Origin: Phocaeicola sp.
GTDB taxonomy: Bacteria > Bacteroidota > Bacteroidia > Bacteroidales > Bacteroidaceae
Direction: 5' to 3'
NCBI GenBank assembly: GCA_020026225.1
Contig: JAHHQU010000104.1
Coordinates: 1-5,005, forward strand
DNA length: 5,005 nt
The position numbers and the translations under genes are program-made. Below, piece after piece: positions 1-5,005 of the stretch. The notes beneath the pieces are model-generated. The model worked only from the letters and a program-made list of their open reading frames with translations. It searched no databases and was not told the DNA's origin. Within the stretch, counting starts at the first letter, position 1; each line of letters begins with the position of its first letter.

Positions 1-411
1 TGTGTCCTCCTGCTTCCGGGTAATGAACCACGACTTTGATGTTTCGTTTCATTGCAGAAGCGCATCTCGACCAGAACTTGCCGATATAAGGAGTCTTCTT
101 TCTTTCCCGACTTTGAAATGTAGCTTGTGTCGAAGGCTATGGCTTTTCTATTGCCTGTGAAAAGCCTGCTGATTATAGAATCGTTGAACGCAAACCTGTC
201 GAAAGTTTCATTCTCAAAAAGGTTACGGTATGTCAGTTCCGAAAATCGTCCATACCTGCCCAATTGGAGGAAGTTTATACGAACAGGGATAGCCATAAAT
301 AATTTCATTGCATCCATGAACGTTTTTCAAAAGGTTTTGTATATCTACGACTGATTTGATATTCGACAGGCACTCAGATTGGTATTGCATAAGGAGAGTT
401 TCTTTAGTCAT
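1..411 (-). pseudogene. DDE transposase, 5' part, frameshifted and cut by window edge
   Basis: The reading frame opens with ATG at 411 (MTKETLLMQYQSECLSNIKS) but stays open only to a stop at 223. Shifting one frame at the A-run 323-327 restores a coherent protein (TFMDAMKLFMAIPVRINFLQ, later FENETFDRFAFN, then IAFDTSYISKSGK). A second shift at 94-108 is needed to continue as KKTPYIGKFWSRCASAMKR. The pattern AFDxSYIxKSGKKTPxxGxFWSGCA is one I associate with IS4-like DDE transposases of Bacteroides; the Asp at about 129-131 would be the first catalytic residue. Both shifts look like small insertions: one extra A in a run of five, and a tandem CTTT duplication (plus strand) at 98-105. After ...MKR the sequence no longer resembles what I expect of the family, so there may be further damage. 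The catalytic half lies outside the window. It is almost certainly inactive; the exact IS family is uncertain. Confidence 0.75.
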
Positions 412-572
412 AATTTGATGTATGGTTAACTTCTATTTTACTAAAAAAAATAACGAGTTATACAATGCTTTTCACCGTTGTTTTTCAGTAGATTGATTCT
501 CTTTTTCAGCGCATTTCTTCATGCTTAACCATTCGTTTTTGCCAACATTTCAATGACCTCTTTAGTGCTTTC

Positions 573-592
573 GAACCTGCTTTTGCCGGTTC
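573..592. repeat. short hairpin (GAACC-T-GC / GC-C-GGTTC)
   Basis: An inverted repeat with five outer pairs (GAACC/GGTTC), one mismatch, two further GC pairs and a TTTT loop. It lies between the minus-strand transposase remnant and the lipoprotein gene. The plus-strand sequence after it is T-rich but has no clean T-run, so a weak terminator or an IS-end hairpin are both possible. It is the only strong stem in the 236-base gap 412-647 apart from the palindrome at 613-632. Confidence 0.4.
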
Positions 593-615
593 TATTGTTT
601 AACTTTTTATTTTTC
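582..615 (+). promoter_or_regulatory. candidate Bacteroides promoter for the lipoprotein gene
   Basis: TTTG at 582-585 could serve as a -33 box, and TATTTTTC at 608-615 matches the Bacteroides -7 consensus TAnnTTTG at all fixed positions but the last. The 22-base spacing is slightly long for this promoter class. Transcription would start near 622, inside the palindrome at 613-632. This is consensus matching only in AT-rich DNA. Confidence 0.25.
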
Positions 616-632
616 GGTAAAATTTTACCGAA
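613..632. promoter_or_regulatory. perfect 20-bp palindrome, operator-like
   Basis: TTCGGTAAAATTTTACCGAA is a perfect, gapless palindrome ending 15 bases before the ATG at 648. It overlaps the candidate -7 box and the predicted transcription start. A gapless palindrome with only six GC pairs makes a poor RNA hairpin but a good binding site for a dimeric repressor. No T-run follows, so it is not a terminator. The binding protein is unknown; an IS terminal structure is an alternative. Confidence 0.5.
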
Positions 633-647
633 GTATTGTTTTTACGT

Positions 648-1064
648 ATGAAAAAGATTTTTTTTACTTTCTTTATATGTACACTATTTTCGCTTCTTTC
701 CTGTGAGTCATCAACACCAGATGGACTTTGGGATCCGATGAGATGGAAAACGAGTGTTCAGATAAACAAAGATAGGAATAAGTGCAAGTACATAAACGTT
801 CCTGCCGAAGGAGGTACCTATGTATTCCACTGTAAGAATTACAGTGACTTCTGGATAAGTGATATAGGTGTAAATGGCAGAGATGTCTTTAATCATATGG
901 ATGATTTTAAGACATGCAAAGGAGATTGGGGTAGTGTAGAATGTAAATCAAATATTCTTACAGTTATCATATCGCCAAAATATATAGAGAAAAGTGATAC
1001 TATAATTGTAGGCGTAACAGCAGGAGATATATTCGACAGCTTTTTATTCAAAAGGGAATTATAA
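648..1064 (+). CDS. small lipoprotein with BACON-like domain, function unknown
   Basis: The protein is 138 residues from ATG 648. An in-frame TTG at 636 would add four residues, but ATG places the basic MKK directly before the hydrophobic stretch of a signal peptide. Residues 4-18 are hydrophobic and end in LLS-C, a lipobox, so Cys19 should be lipidated and the mature ~120 residues anchored in an outer or inner membrane leaflet. The segment VPAEGGTYVFHCKNY (51-65) resembles the strand entry of BACON-type and related Bacteroidetes beta-sandwich domains, and the remaining pattern (ILTVIISP, TIIVGVTAG) is beta-rich. The mature part has four further cysteines (46, 62, 90, 99) that could form disulfides. 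It stands alone as a monocistronic unit, with a palindrome before it and a terminator after it. Carbohydrate or mucin binding is only suggested by the BACON resemblance. The gene looks intact. Confidence 0.85.
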   Translation: MKKIFFTFFICTLFSLLSCESSTPDGLWDPMRWKTSVQINKDRNKCKYINVPAEGGTYVFHCKNYSDFWISDIGVNGRDVFNHMDDFKTCKGDWGSVECKSNILTVIISPKYIEKSDTIIVGVTAGDIFDSFLFKREL

Positions 1065-1108
1065 GATAAGGATATATCGTATTGACCTGATTTTTTATAT
1101 AACAGTTT

Positions 1109-1157
1109 AAGGAGCCATATATACTTTACGAATATCGTATGACTCCTTATTTTTTTT
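1109..1157 (+). terminator. intrinsic terminator after the lipoprotein gene
   Basis: AAGGAGCCATA (1109-1119) pairs with TATGACTCCTT (1138-1148) with a single C-A mismatch, giving an 11-bp stem plus one more T-A pair outside. A run of T (1150-1157) follows directly. It lies 45 bases after the lipoprotein stop and is the expected end of that transcript. Confidence 0.75.
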
Positions 1158-1238
1158 GATTTGCTTTAGGATTAAAAGCTAACTAGTCGTCTCTTAATAA
1201 TGTTTTATCTGTTAATCTTCAGCATATTAATCTATAAA

Positions 1239-1246
1239 AATCTTTG
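1239..1246 (+). promoter_or_regulatory. possible -7 box of the IS5-like element
   Basis: AATCTTTG matches the Bacteroides -7 consensus TAnnTTTG at all fixed positions but the first, and would start transcription at the base of the hairpin at 1249-1294. No convincing TTTG -33 box lies at the right distance upstream, so this is weak. Confidence 0.2.
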
Positions 1247-1248
1247 AT

Positions 1249-1294
1249 AAATCTGCAAGTTTTAGTACCTTTAGGTCAAGAAACTTGCAGATTT
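1249..1294. repeat. 14-bp perfect inverted repeat at the left end of the IS5-like element
   Basis: AAATCTGCAAGTTT (1249-1262) and AAACTTGCAGATTT (1281-1294) are exact reverse complements around an 18-base loop that contains a second small palindrome, ACCTTTAGGT. The right arm ends one base before the transposase ATG at 1296. In a transcript reading in from outside, this stem would cover the ribosome entry region. It may also be part of the terminal region recognised by the transposase. It is too close to a start codon to be read as a terminator of an upstream gene, which already has one at 1109-1157. Confidence 0.7.
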
Positions 1295-1295
1295 T

Positions 1296-1466
1296 ATGAT
1301 TAAAAAGACGAATAATACCCCATCATTATTCAGCAACCTGACAGACATATTGAATCAATCGCACCCACTTCCACTTTATTTGTTGGCAGACAAAATAGAT
1401 TGGGGAAAAATTGAAACAGCTTTTCAACCTTTGTATTGTCAGGTTAAGAACAAAACAAAAATTTGA
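1296..1466 (+). pseudogene. IS5-like transposase, N-terminal fragment
   Basis: The 56-codon frame starts MIKKTNNTPSLFSNLTDILN and continues HPLPLYLLADKIDWGKIETA, FQPLYC. This is the typical N-terminus of IS5-like transposases (DUF772-type domain: HPLYxLAxKIDWxxFExAFxPLYC, then normally a GRPAKPIR-like stretch). After LYC (about 1437) the protein becomes VKNKTKI and stops, and the DNA here is the end of the oppositely oriented IS4-family element. The gene was therefore cut by that insertion; no downstream part is visible beyond it. An in-frame tandem duplication of CCACTT gives HPLPLY where the family usually has HPLY. The fragment has no catalytic residues and should be non-functional. Confidence 0.75.
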
Positions 1467-2490
1467 ATACATCGAATTTGGATGTGTATGTTGGTCGGAA
1501 AAGCACGTTTGAGATTTCCTCAAGAACATACTTGACCAATGACTTAGCCCTTCGCCCATGCTTCAGATTTTTTATCGGTTTAACGTATATATCTTTATGT
1601 TCACCAACGAGATACGCCCTCTTTCACGCAGGAGTGTGTCCTTGATGTTGAATCCTGAAGATTTCATGGCACGGAATGCCGTTTCAATCTCCCAGCGTTT
1701 CTTATAGGTCGCTACTCCATCTTCAGGTCGGTTGAAACAGAACAGAATCTGAAGTTCCGGTATCCCATCGGAGTTCTTGATTCGACTTCCAGCGAGATAG
1801 ACATACTGCCCTCTATGCAAAAAGAGCTTGTAGTAGAATTTTTCCTGTCCGACTTTAAGGGAATTGAAGAGCCACCACGCGCTGATTCTTTTTCCTGTGG
1901 AGGGCTTGACAACCCCAATATCCTGCCGGATACGGATATAGTATCGAATCCTGTTGTCGTTAAGCCGGACAATCCACTCCTTGCCGATAAACTCGCTGTC
2001 GGATACAAGGCAGTTGATGCAGCCATGTCCAAAAGGCTGAACAGCAATGGAAAGGCAATGCCTTTGTAGGTGATGCCGAGGGTGAGTATATTGAAATTGA
2101 ACTCTCCGAACTTCCAGTTGGTGCGGTCCATACTCAGAACTAAATCATCCTTAATAGGAAGCAATGAGAAGAGCATCCTTGCTACCTGATCAAGGTCCAA
2201 GGCATAGTTGGCGATGAATTGCAGAATGCGACGCAGATTGGAATCACGCTCAACCGACGTGGGCATTGCCGAAGCCTGTTTGTGAAGGCTTACAATCTGC
2301 ACCATACAAAGTGCGTGGAGCATATAAGCCGTAAGCTTAATGCGGGATAGATTCTTCGAATTTCCAAAAAATTCTTGCTTTATCGGGAGGATTTGGTTAA
2401 CTTTGACCAACTCCTTGGAATCAGTAGTCTTCATCGAAAAAGCAGCGAACTTTTCTTTAAAATTTCTGATTTTCAAGGATTTTATAAAAA
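1438..2490 (-). mobile_element. decayed IS4-family element inserted in the IS5-like element
   Basis: The left boundary is placed near 1438, where similarity to the IS5-like transposase stops, just after the IS4 transposase stop codon (1444-1446, minus strand). The right boundary is not clear: it is somewhere between the transposase start (2476) and the regulator gene (2551). I could not find a copy of the left end (GTCAGGTTAAGAACAAAAC) in inverted form on the right, nor a target duplication, nor the missing part of the IS5-like element. The right end was probably lost in a deletion. Confidence 0.6.
1444..2476 (-). pseudogene. IS4-family transposase with two internal deletions
   Basis: Three frames together give a recognisable IS4-family transposase. 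Segment 1 (2476 to ~2027) contains the first catalytic Asp in LSMDRTNWKFG (residue 117) and ends at PLLFSLLD. Segment 2 (~2030 to ~1609) contains the second Asp in CLVSDSEFIGKEW and the family YREK signature (Y-x2-R-x3-E-x6-K) in YKKRWEIETAFRAMK. Segment 3 (~1608 to 1444) is VGEHKDIYVKPIKNLKHGRR to VFKFLFCS. At both joins a stretch normally present is missing (the KRGNS...-type linker after LLD, and the hydrophobic segment after RIS), and the frame changes. The usual DREF of the second Asp motif reads DSEF here. The start is TTG at 2476 or ATG at 2434; a few N-terminal residues may be absent. No single protein with all three catalytic residues can be made, so it is inactive. Confidence 0.85.
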
Positions 2491-2504
2491 GAATCTATTA
2501 ATAA

Positions 2505-2535
2505 TTAGATATTTAACAATAGAATTCTATTTTTT
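2505..2535 (+). promoter_or_regulatory. candidate promoter and palindrome before the two-component operon
   Basis: TTAG (2505-2508) and TATTTTTT (2528-2535), 19 bases apart, fit the Bacteroides -33/-7 pattern (TTTG and TAnnTTTG) with one mismatch each. Between and overlapping them is a perfect 14-bp palindrome, AATAGAATTCTATT (2518-2531). A start near 2541 would leave a leader of about 10 bases. The arrangement suits autoregulation, but OmpR-family proteins usually bind direct repeats, so the palindrome could belong to another regulator or be chance in AT-rich DNA. Confidence 0.3.
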
Positions 2536-2550
2536 ACCATCTACTAAAAT

Positions 2551-3228
2551 ATGAAAATATTAACAATCGAAGATGAACCTTCATTGAGGGAACTAATCCA
2601 GCGTTCACTCGAAAAGGAACGCTATGTGGTGGAAAATGCCACAGACCTCCAGTCTGGATTACGCAAGATAGAGGACTACGATTATGACTGTATCTTGCTG
2701 GACATTATGTTGCCTGACGGCAATGGACTGAACGTATTGGAGCAACTGAAGAAGATGCGTAAACGGGATAATGTAATCATCATTTCAGCCAAGGATTCCT
2801 TGGATGACAAAATCCAGGGACTGGAATTGGGAGCTGATGACTATCTGCCAAAACCTTTTCATCTGGCCGAATTAAATGCTCGTATCAAAAGTGTAATCCG
2901 ACGTCAGTACCACGACGGAGAAATGGATATACGTCTGGCCAACATACGTATTCTTCCTGATACATTCCAGGTTTTTGTAGATGACAAGGAAATGGAATTA
3001 AACCGCAAAGAATATAATATTCTTCTCTACTTTGCCAACCGTCCTGGGCGACTTGTAAACAAAAACACGCTTGCAGAATCGGTGTGGGGAGATCATATTG
3101 ACCAAGTAGACAATTTTGATTTCATCTATGCGCAAATCAAGAACTTGAGAAGAAAACTTAAAGAAGCCGGTGCCTTGGCAGAACTGAAGGCTGTATATGG
3201 ATTTGGCTACAAAATGACTGTTGAATAA
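2551..3228 (+). CDS. OmpR/PhoB-family response regulator
   Basis: The protein is 225 residues. The receiver domain (1-~115) has the acidic pair Glu7-Asp8, phosphoacceptor Asp51 in LLDIMLPDGNG, the switch Ser79 (IISAKD) and Lys101 in PKPF. The winged-helix DNA-binding domain (~127-225) follows, with the alpha-loop LNRKEYNILLYFANRPGRLV, a recognition helix in FDFIYAQIKNLRRKL and the wing YGFGYKM. All key residues are present, so it should be a phosphorylation-controlled transcription factor in the cytoplasm. It is followed after 13 bases by its histidine kinase and is clearly co-transcribed. The ATG at 2551 is the only sensible start; the upstream bases AAAAT offer no strong ribosome site, as is common in Bacteroidetes. 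Its length and the FDFIYAQI motif are usual for Bacteroidetes regulators paired with QseC-like kinases. It does not look like RprY. The regulon is unknown. Confidence 0.93.
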   Translation: MKILTIEDEPSLRELIQRSLEKERYVVENATDLQSGLRKIEDYDYDCILLDIMLPDGNGLNVLEQLKKMRKRDNVIIISAKDSLDDKIQGLELGADDYLPKPFHLAELNARIKSVIRRQYHDGEMDIRLANIRILPDTFQVFVDDKEMELNRKEYNILLYFANRPGRLVNKNTLAESVWGDHIDQVDNFDFIYAQIKNLRRKLKEAGALAELKAVYGFGYKMTVE

Positions 3229-3241
3229 AAATTCTGTCTCC

Positions 3242-4540
3242 ATGAAACTGATATACCGTTTCGTAATCCGTATCGCACTCATACTGACAGTTGTTCTTGG
3301 AGCATGGGCGATGTTTTTTTATATAGCCGTGATAGACGAAGTGAACGACGAAGTAGATGACTCTCTTGAGGATTACTCGGAAACCATCATTATCCGTGCC
3401 CTGGCCGGTGAAGAGTTGCCTTCCATAAACAATGGATCAAACAATCAATACTATCTTAAAAAAGTAAGTAAAGAGTACACTGATGAACGTGAAGTTATCT
3501 GCTACAAAGACTCCATGGTCTATATTGCGGAGAAAGAAGAGACTGAACCGGCACGTATACTGATTACTTTATTCAAAGATGACAAAGGGCAATATTACGA
3601 ACTTTCTGTATCAACACCGACAATCGAGAAAGACGACTTGAAAAATGCCATACTGGGATGGATTATTTTTCTGTACATCGTCCTGCTGCTCACCATTCTG
3701 ATTGTTTGCATCTGGGTATTTCACCGCAGCATGAAGCCTCTTTACAATCTGCTGGATTGGTTAGACACCTACAGGATAGGTCATTCGAATCGTCCTTTGA
3801 AGAATGAAACGCAAATTACAGAGTTCAGGAAACTGAACGAGGCAGCCATCCGCAACGCAGAACGAAGCGAGCACTTCCTTGAACAGCAAAAGCAATTCAT
3901 CGGCAATGCCTCACACGAGATGCAAACACCGTTGGCCATCTGCCGGAATCGCCTGGAAATGCTGATGGAAGACGACTCCTTGTCTGAATCACAGTTGGAA
4001 GAATTGATCAAAACACACCAGACCCTGGAGCATATCTCCAAACTCAATAAATCGCTGCTGTTACTATCCAAAATAGATAATGGACAATTTTCCGATACTC
4101 GAATGGTGGAGTTCAACAGCATGCTCAAGCGATATATAGAAGATTACAAGGAAGTATACGGCTATCGGGAAATAGAACTGACACTGCATGAACAAGGAAT
4201 ATTTCGGATGGAGATGAATGAGTCGCTGAGTGTAGCCTTGATAACAAATCTGCTCAAAAATACGTTTGTACACAATGTAGATGGTGGACATATCCAGATT
4301 GAAATAACTGGTCATAGTATGACTTTCAGAAATAGTGGCACAGGACGCACCTTGGATGCAACCCATATCTTTGAACGGTTCTATCAGGGAAGCAAAAAGG
4401 AAGGTTCGACCGGATTGGGACTTGCCATAGCTGACTCCATCTGCAAATTACAGAATCTCACACTCAGGTATTATTTTGAGAAAAATGAACACTGCTTCGA
4501 ATTGCAGAAGAACAATTTAACCACAGATTTCGCAGATTAA
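3242..4540 (+). CDS. sensor histidine kinase (HisKA + HATPase), inner membrane
   Basis: From ATG 3242 the protein is 432 residues. An in-frame TTG at 3221 would overlap the regulator gene and add seven residues before a good signal anchor, so ATG is preferred. Two membrane segments (about 7-30 and 138-160) enclose a ~105-residue extracytoplasmic sensor region, acidic at its start, that matches no domain I recognise. A short linker leads to the HisKA domain with the H-box NASHEMQTPLA (phosphorylated His225). The ATPase domain has an N-box (NLLKNTFVHN, Asn336/Asn340), a G1-like FRNSGTG (364-368), an F-box (IFERFYQGS) and a G2 box (GSTGLGLAI, 388-396). The G1 Asp is replaced by Asn, which I believe is common in this Bacteroidetes kinase group. 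It partners with the upstream regulator and should autophosphorylate and transfer to its Asp51. The final residues (NLTTDFAD) seem to come from an intergenic repeat. The signal sensed is unknown. Confidence 0.93.
   Translation: MKLIYRFVIRIALILTVVLGAWAMFFYIAVIDEVNDEVDDSLEDYSETIIIRALAGEELPSINNGSNNQYYLKKVSKEYTDEREVICYKDSMVYIAEKEETEPARILITLFKDDKGQYYELSVSTPTIEKDDLKNAILGWIIFLYIVLLLTILIVCIWVFHRSMKPLYNLLDWLDTYRIGHSNRPLKNETQITEFRKLNEAAIRNAERSEHFLEQQKQFIGNASHEMQTPLAICRNRLEMLMEDDSLSESQLEELIKTHQTLEHISKLNKSLLLLSKIDNGQFSDTRMVEFNSMLKRYIEDYKEVYGYREIELTLHEQGIFRMEMNESLSVALITNLLKNTFVHNVDGGHIQIEITGHSMTFRNSGTGRTLDATHIFERFYQGSKKEGSTGLGLAIADSICKLQNLTLRYYFEKNEHCFELQKNNLTTDFAD
4519..4540 (+). repeat. CAGATT-type repeat fragment forming the kinase 3' end
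   Basis: The last codons of the kinase contain ACCACAGATTTCGCAGATTA, with CAGATT at 4524-4529 and again at 4533-4538 (period 9). I recall sequences of the ACCACAGATT-x-CAGATTA type as dispersed short repeats in several bacterial genomes, Bacteroides among them. The stop codon TAA at 4538-4540 lies within it. Only about two units are present here. Confidence 0.4.
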
Positions 4541-4638
4541 TATCGAATGAATTCATTCCATTGAAAGCTCGGCAATATTCATCGGTTTAAATTTGCATAA
4601 TACGAATTCTCGGCATACTGTCTGTATAGATTATATTT

Positions 4639-4735
4639 TTGAACTTATAGCTTTAAGAATTCTCGTTTGGCTTTAAATGTTGTGTAATGATGTTGTATAA
4701 GTTCAATTGGATGAACAAGAGCTACTGAACTTATA
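4639..4735. repeat. three copies of TGAACTTATA, the middle one inverted
   Basis: TTGAACTTATA occurs at 4639-4649 and inverted (TATAAGTTCAA) at 4696-4706; TGAACTTATA occurs again at 4726-4735. The inverted pairs could fold as alternative hairpins (first with middle, or middle with third), or serve as binding sites. The function is unknown. Confidence 0.5.
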
Positions 4736-4772
4736 TTTACCTAATTTCCACAAGGTGATGCAAAATTCATGT

Positions 4773-4830
4773 CACAAATGATTTCTGGCGAATTTCTCCT
4801 TTCTTTACATCTTTACAGATTTCATTTGTG
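4773..4830. repeat. inverted repeat CACAAATGA / TCATTTGTG
   Basis: CACAAATGA (4773-4781) is the exact reverse complement of TCATTTGTG (4822-4830), with partial matches extending on both sides (TGTCACAAATGATTTC against GATTTCATTTGTGTCA). The 40-base loop is large for a terminator and no T-run follows. It may be a remnant of IS ends or a regulatory pair. Confidence 0.4.
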
Positions 4831-4927
4831 TCATGAGTGTTTGTAATAATCATTTAAGCATATCCCCTCCCTTATCCCACGAAGCGACTTGAGGTAATAC
4901 GCTATAACAACCACTGAAGATCAGGGA

Positions 4928-5005
4928 TTAGTCGTAGCCCGTATTGAAGACCCTTGCATAAGCAAAATTTTCAGTGTAGATATTGAGTCTGTAGGTTCCG
5001 GATGT
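4928..5005 (-). CDS. probable 3' end of a gene entering from the right
   Basis: On the minus strand the frame from the window edge reads TSGTYRLNIYTENFAYARVF, NTGYD, then stops (TAA, 4928-4930). The 25 residues have normal protein composition with a beta-strand look (alternating hydrophobic and polar, many aromatics), like the last strands of a beta-sandwich domain. The kinase gene faces it, so the two would be convergent. The family cannot be identified from so few residues, and chance openness of a 25-codon frame cannot be excluded. Confidence 0.4.
   Translation of the reverse strand, partial: TSGTYRLNIYTENFAYARVFNTGYD

Larger units (their letters stand above)
4541..4927. other. intergenic region without a recognisable gene
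   Basis: I see no coding frame with plausible protein character, no tRNA or rRNA and no clear terminator after the kinase. The region contains a 14-bp palindrome (GAATGAATTCATTC, 4545-4558) just after the kinase stop, a direct repeat of GAATTCTCG (4604-4612 and 4657-4665), the three-copy TTGAACTTATA motif and a long-loop inverted repeat (4773-4830). It probably holds the ends of transcripts from both sides, since the next gene comes in from the opposite strand. Confidence 0.6.

Noticed and set aside
1..52. An in-frame ATG at 52 (MKRNIKVVVHYPEAGGH) as the start of a separate gene
   Set aside because: The frame continues directly from transposase sequence, and only 17 codons are visible before the edge. 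The change in character after MKR is noted, but no separate gene can be supported.
94..327. Programmed frameshifting in the left transposase
   Set aside because: Two shifts in the same direction at ordinary slip runs, without a recognisable slippery heptamer plus downstream structure and not at an orfA/orfB boundary, fit mutation better.
127..354. A 75-codon plus-strand open frame
   Set aside because: It lies antisense to the transposase remnant at 1-411, whose protein has recognisable motifs. This frame has none.
480..600. A minus-strand coding tail (NRTGKSRFESTKEVIEMLAK, TNG, stop) and a 16-codon frame starting MKKCAEKENQ
   Set aside because: The first is bounded upstream by a stop after only about 25 codons and has no start codon at its 5' end; the second is too short and lacks support. 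They could be remnants of an IS leader, but I cannot show it.
1815..2069. An 84-codon plus-strand open frame
   Set aside because: It is antisense to the IS4-family transposase, including its second Asp motif, and its translation has no family character.
2998..3282. Minus-strand open frames inside the regulator and kinase genes (also 3781-4128 and 4064-4366)
   Set aside because: They are antisense to strongly conserved two-component genes and have no recognisable motifs.
4773..4830. Terminator or CRISPR-like repeat
   Set aside because: There are only two arms, inverted, with a 40-base loop and no T-run. No regularly spaced direct repeats occur anywhere in the window.

Overview
The window looks like an accessory stretch of a Bacteroidales genome (Bacteroides/Phocaeicola type). 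The evidence is AT-rich DNA with weak or absent Shine-Dalgarno sequences, a small lipoprotein with a BACON-like 'VPAEGGTY' segment, a Bacteroidetes-style OmpR-family regulator and histidine kinase pair, and several decayed insertion sequences. This comes from motif recognition alone; no database search was possible.

Layout, left to right. Bases 1-411 (minus strand) hold the 5' part of a DDE transposase that runs off the left edge and is broken by two frameshifts. Bases 412-647 are non-coding and contain a small hairpin and a perfect 20-bp palindrome just before the next gene. Bases 648-1064 (plus) encode a short lipoprotein, followed by a good intrinsic terminator (1109-1157). Bases 1249-1466 (plus) are the left end of an IS5-like element: a long hairpin, then the first ~50 codons of its transposase. 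That gene is cut off by a second, IS4-family element whose transposase lies on the minus strand (about 1444-2476). This copy has lost two internal pieces and cannot make one protein, although all its catalytic residues can be found across the broken frames.

The functional core is a two-component operon (plus): a response regulator (2551-3228) and, 13 bases later, its membrane histidine kinase (3242-4540). The kinase would sense something outside the inner membrane and phosphorylate Asp51 of the regulator, which would bind DNA through its winged helix. The target is not in the window. The operon begins 74 bases after the IS4 transposase fragment, so its promoter is in, or next to, IS-derived DNA. 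Bases 4541-4927 show no gene but contain several short repeats and palindromes. The last 78 bases probably hold the 3' end of a minus-strand gene entering from the right.

I see no clear new multi-gene system. The most interesting points are the nested and deleted IS elements abutting the two-component promoter, the operator-like palindromes before the lipoprotein and the regulator, the repeat-derived tail of the kinase, and the three-copy TTGAACTTATA motif downstream.
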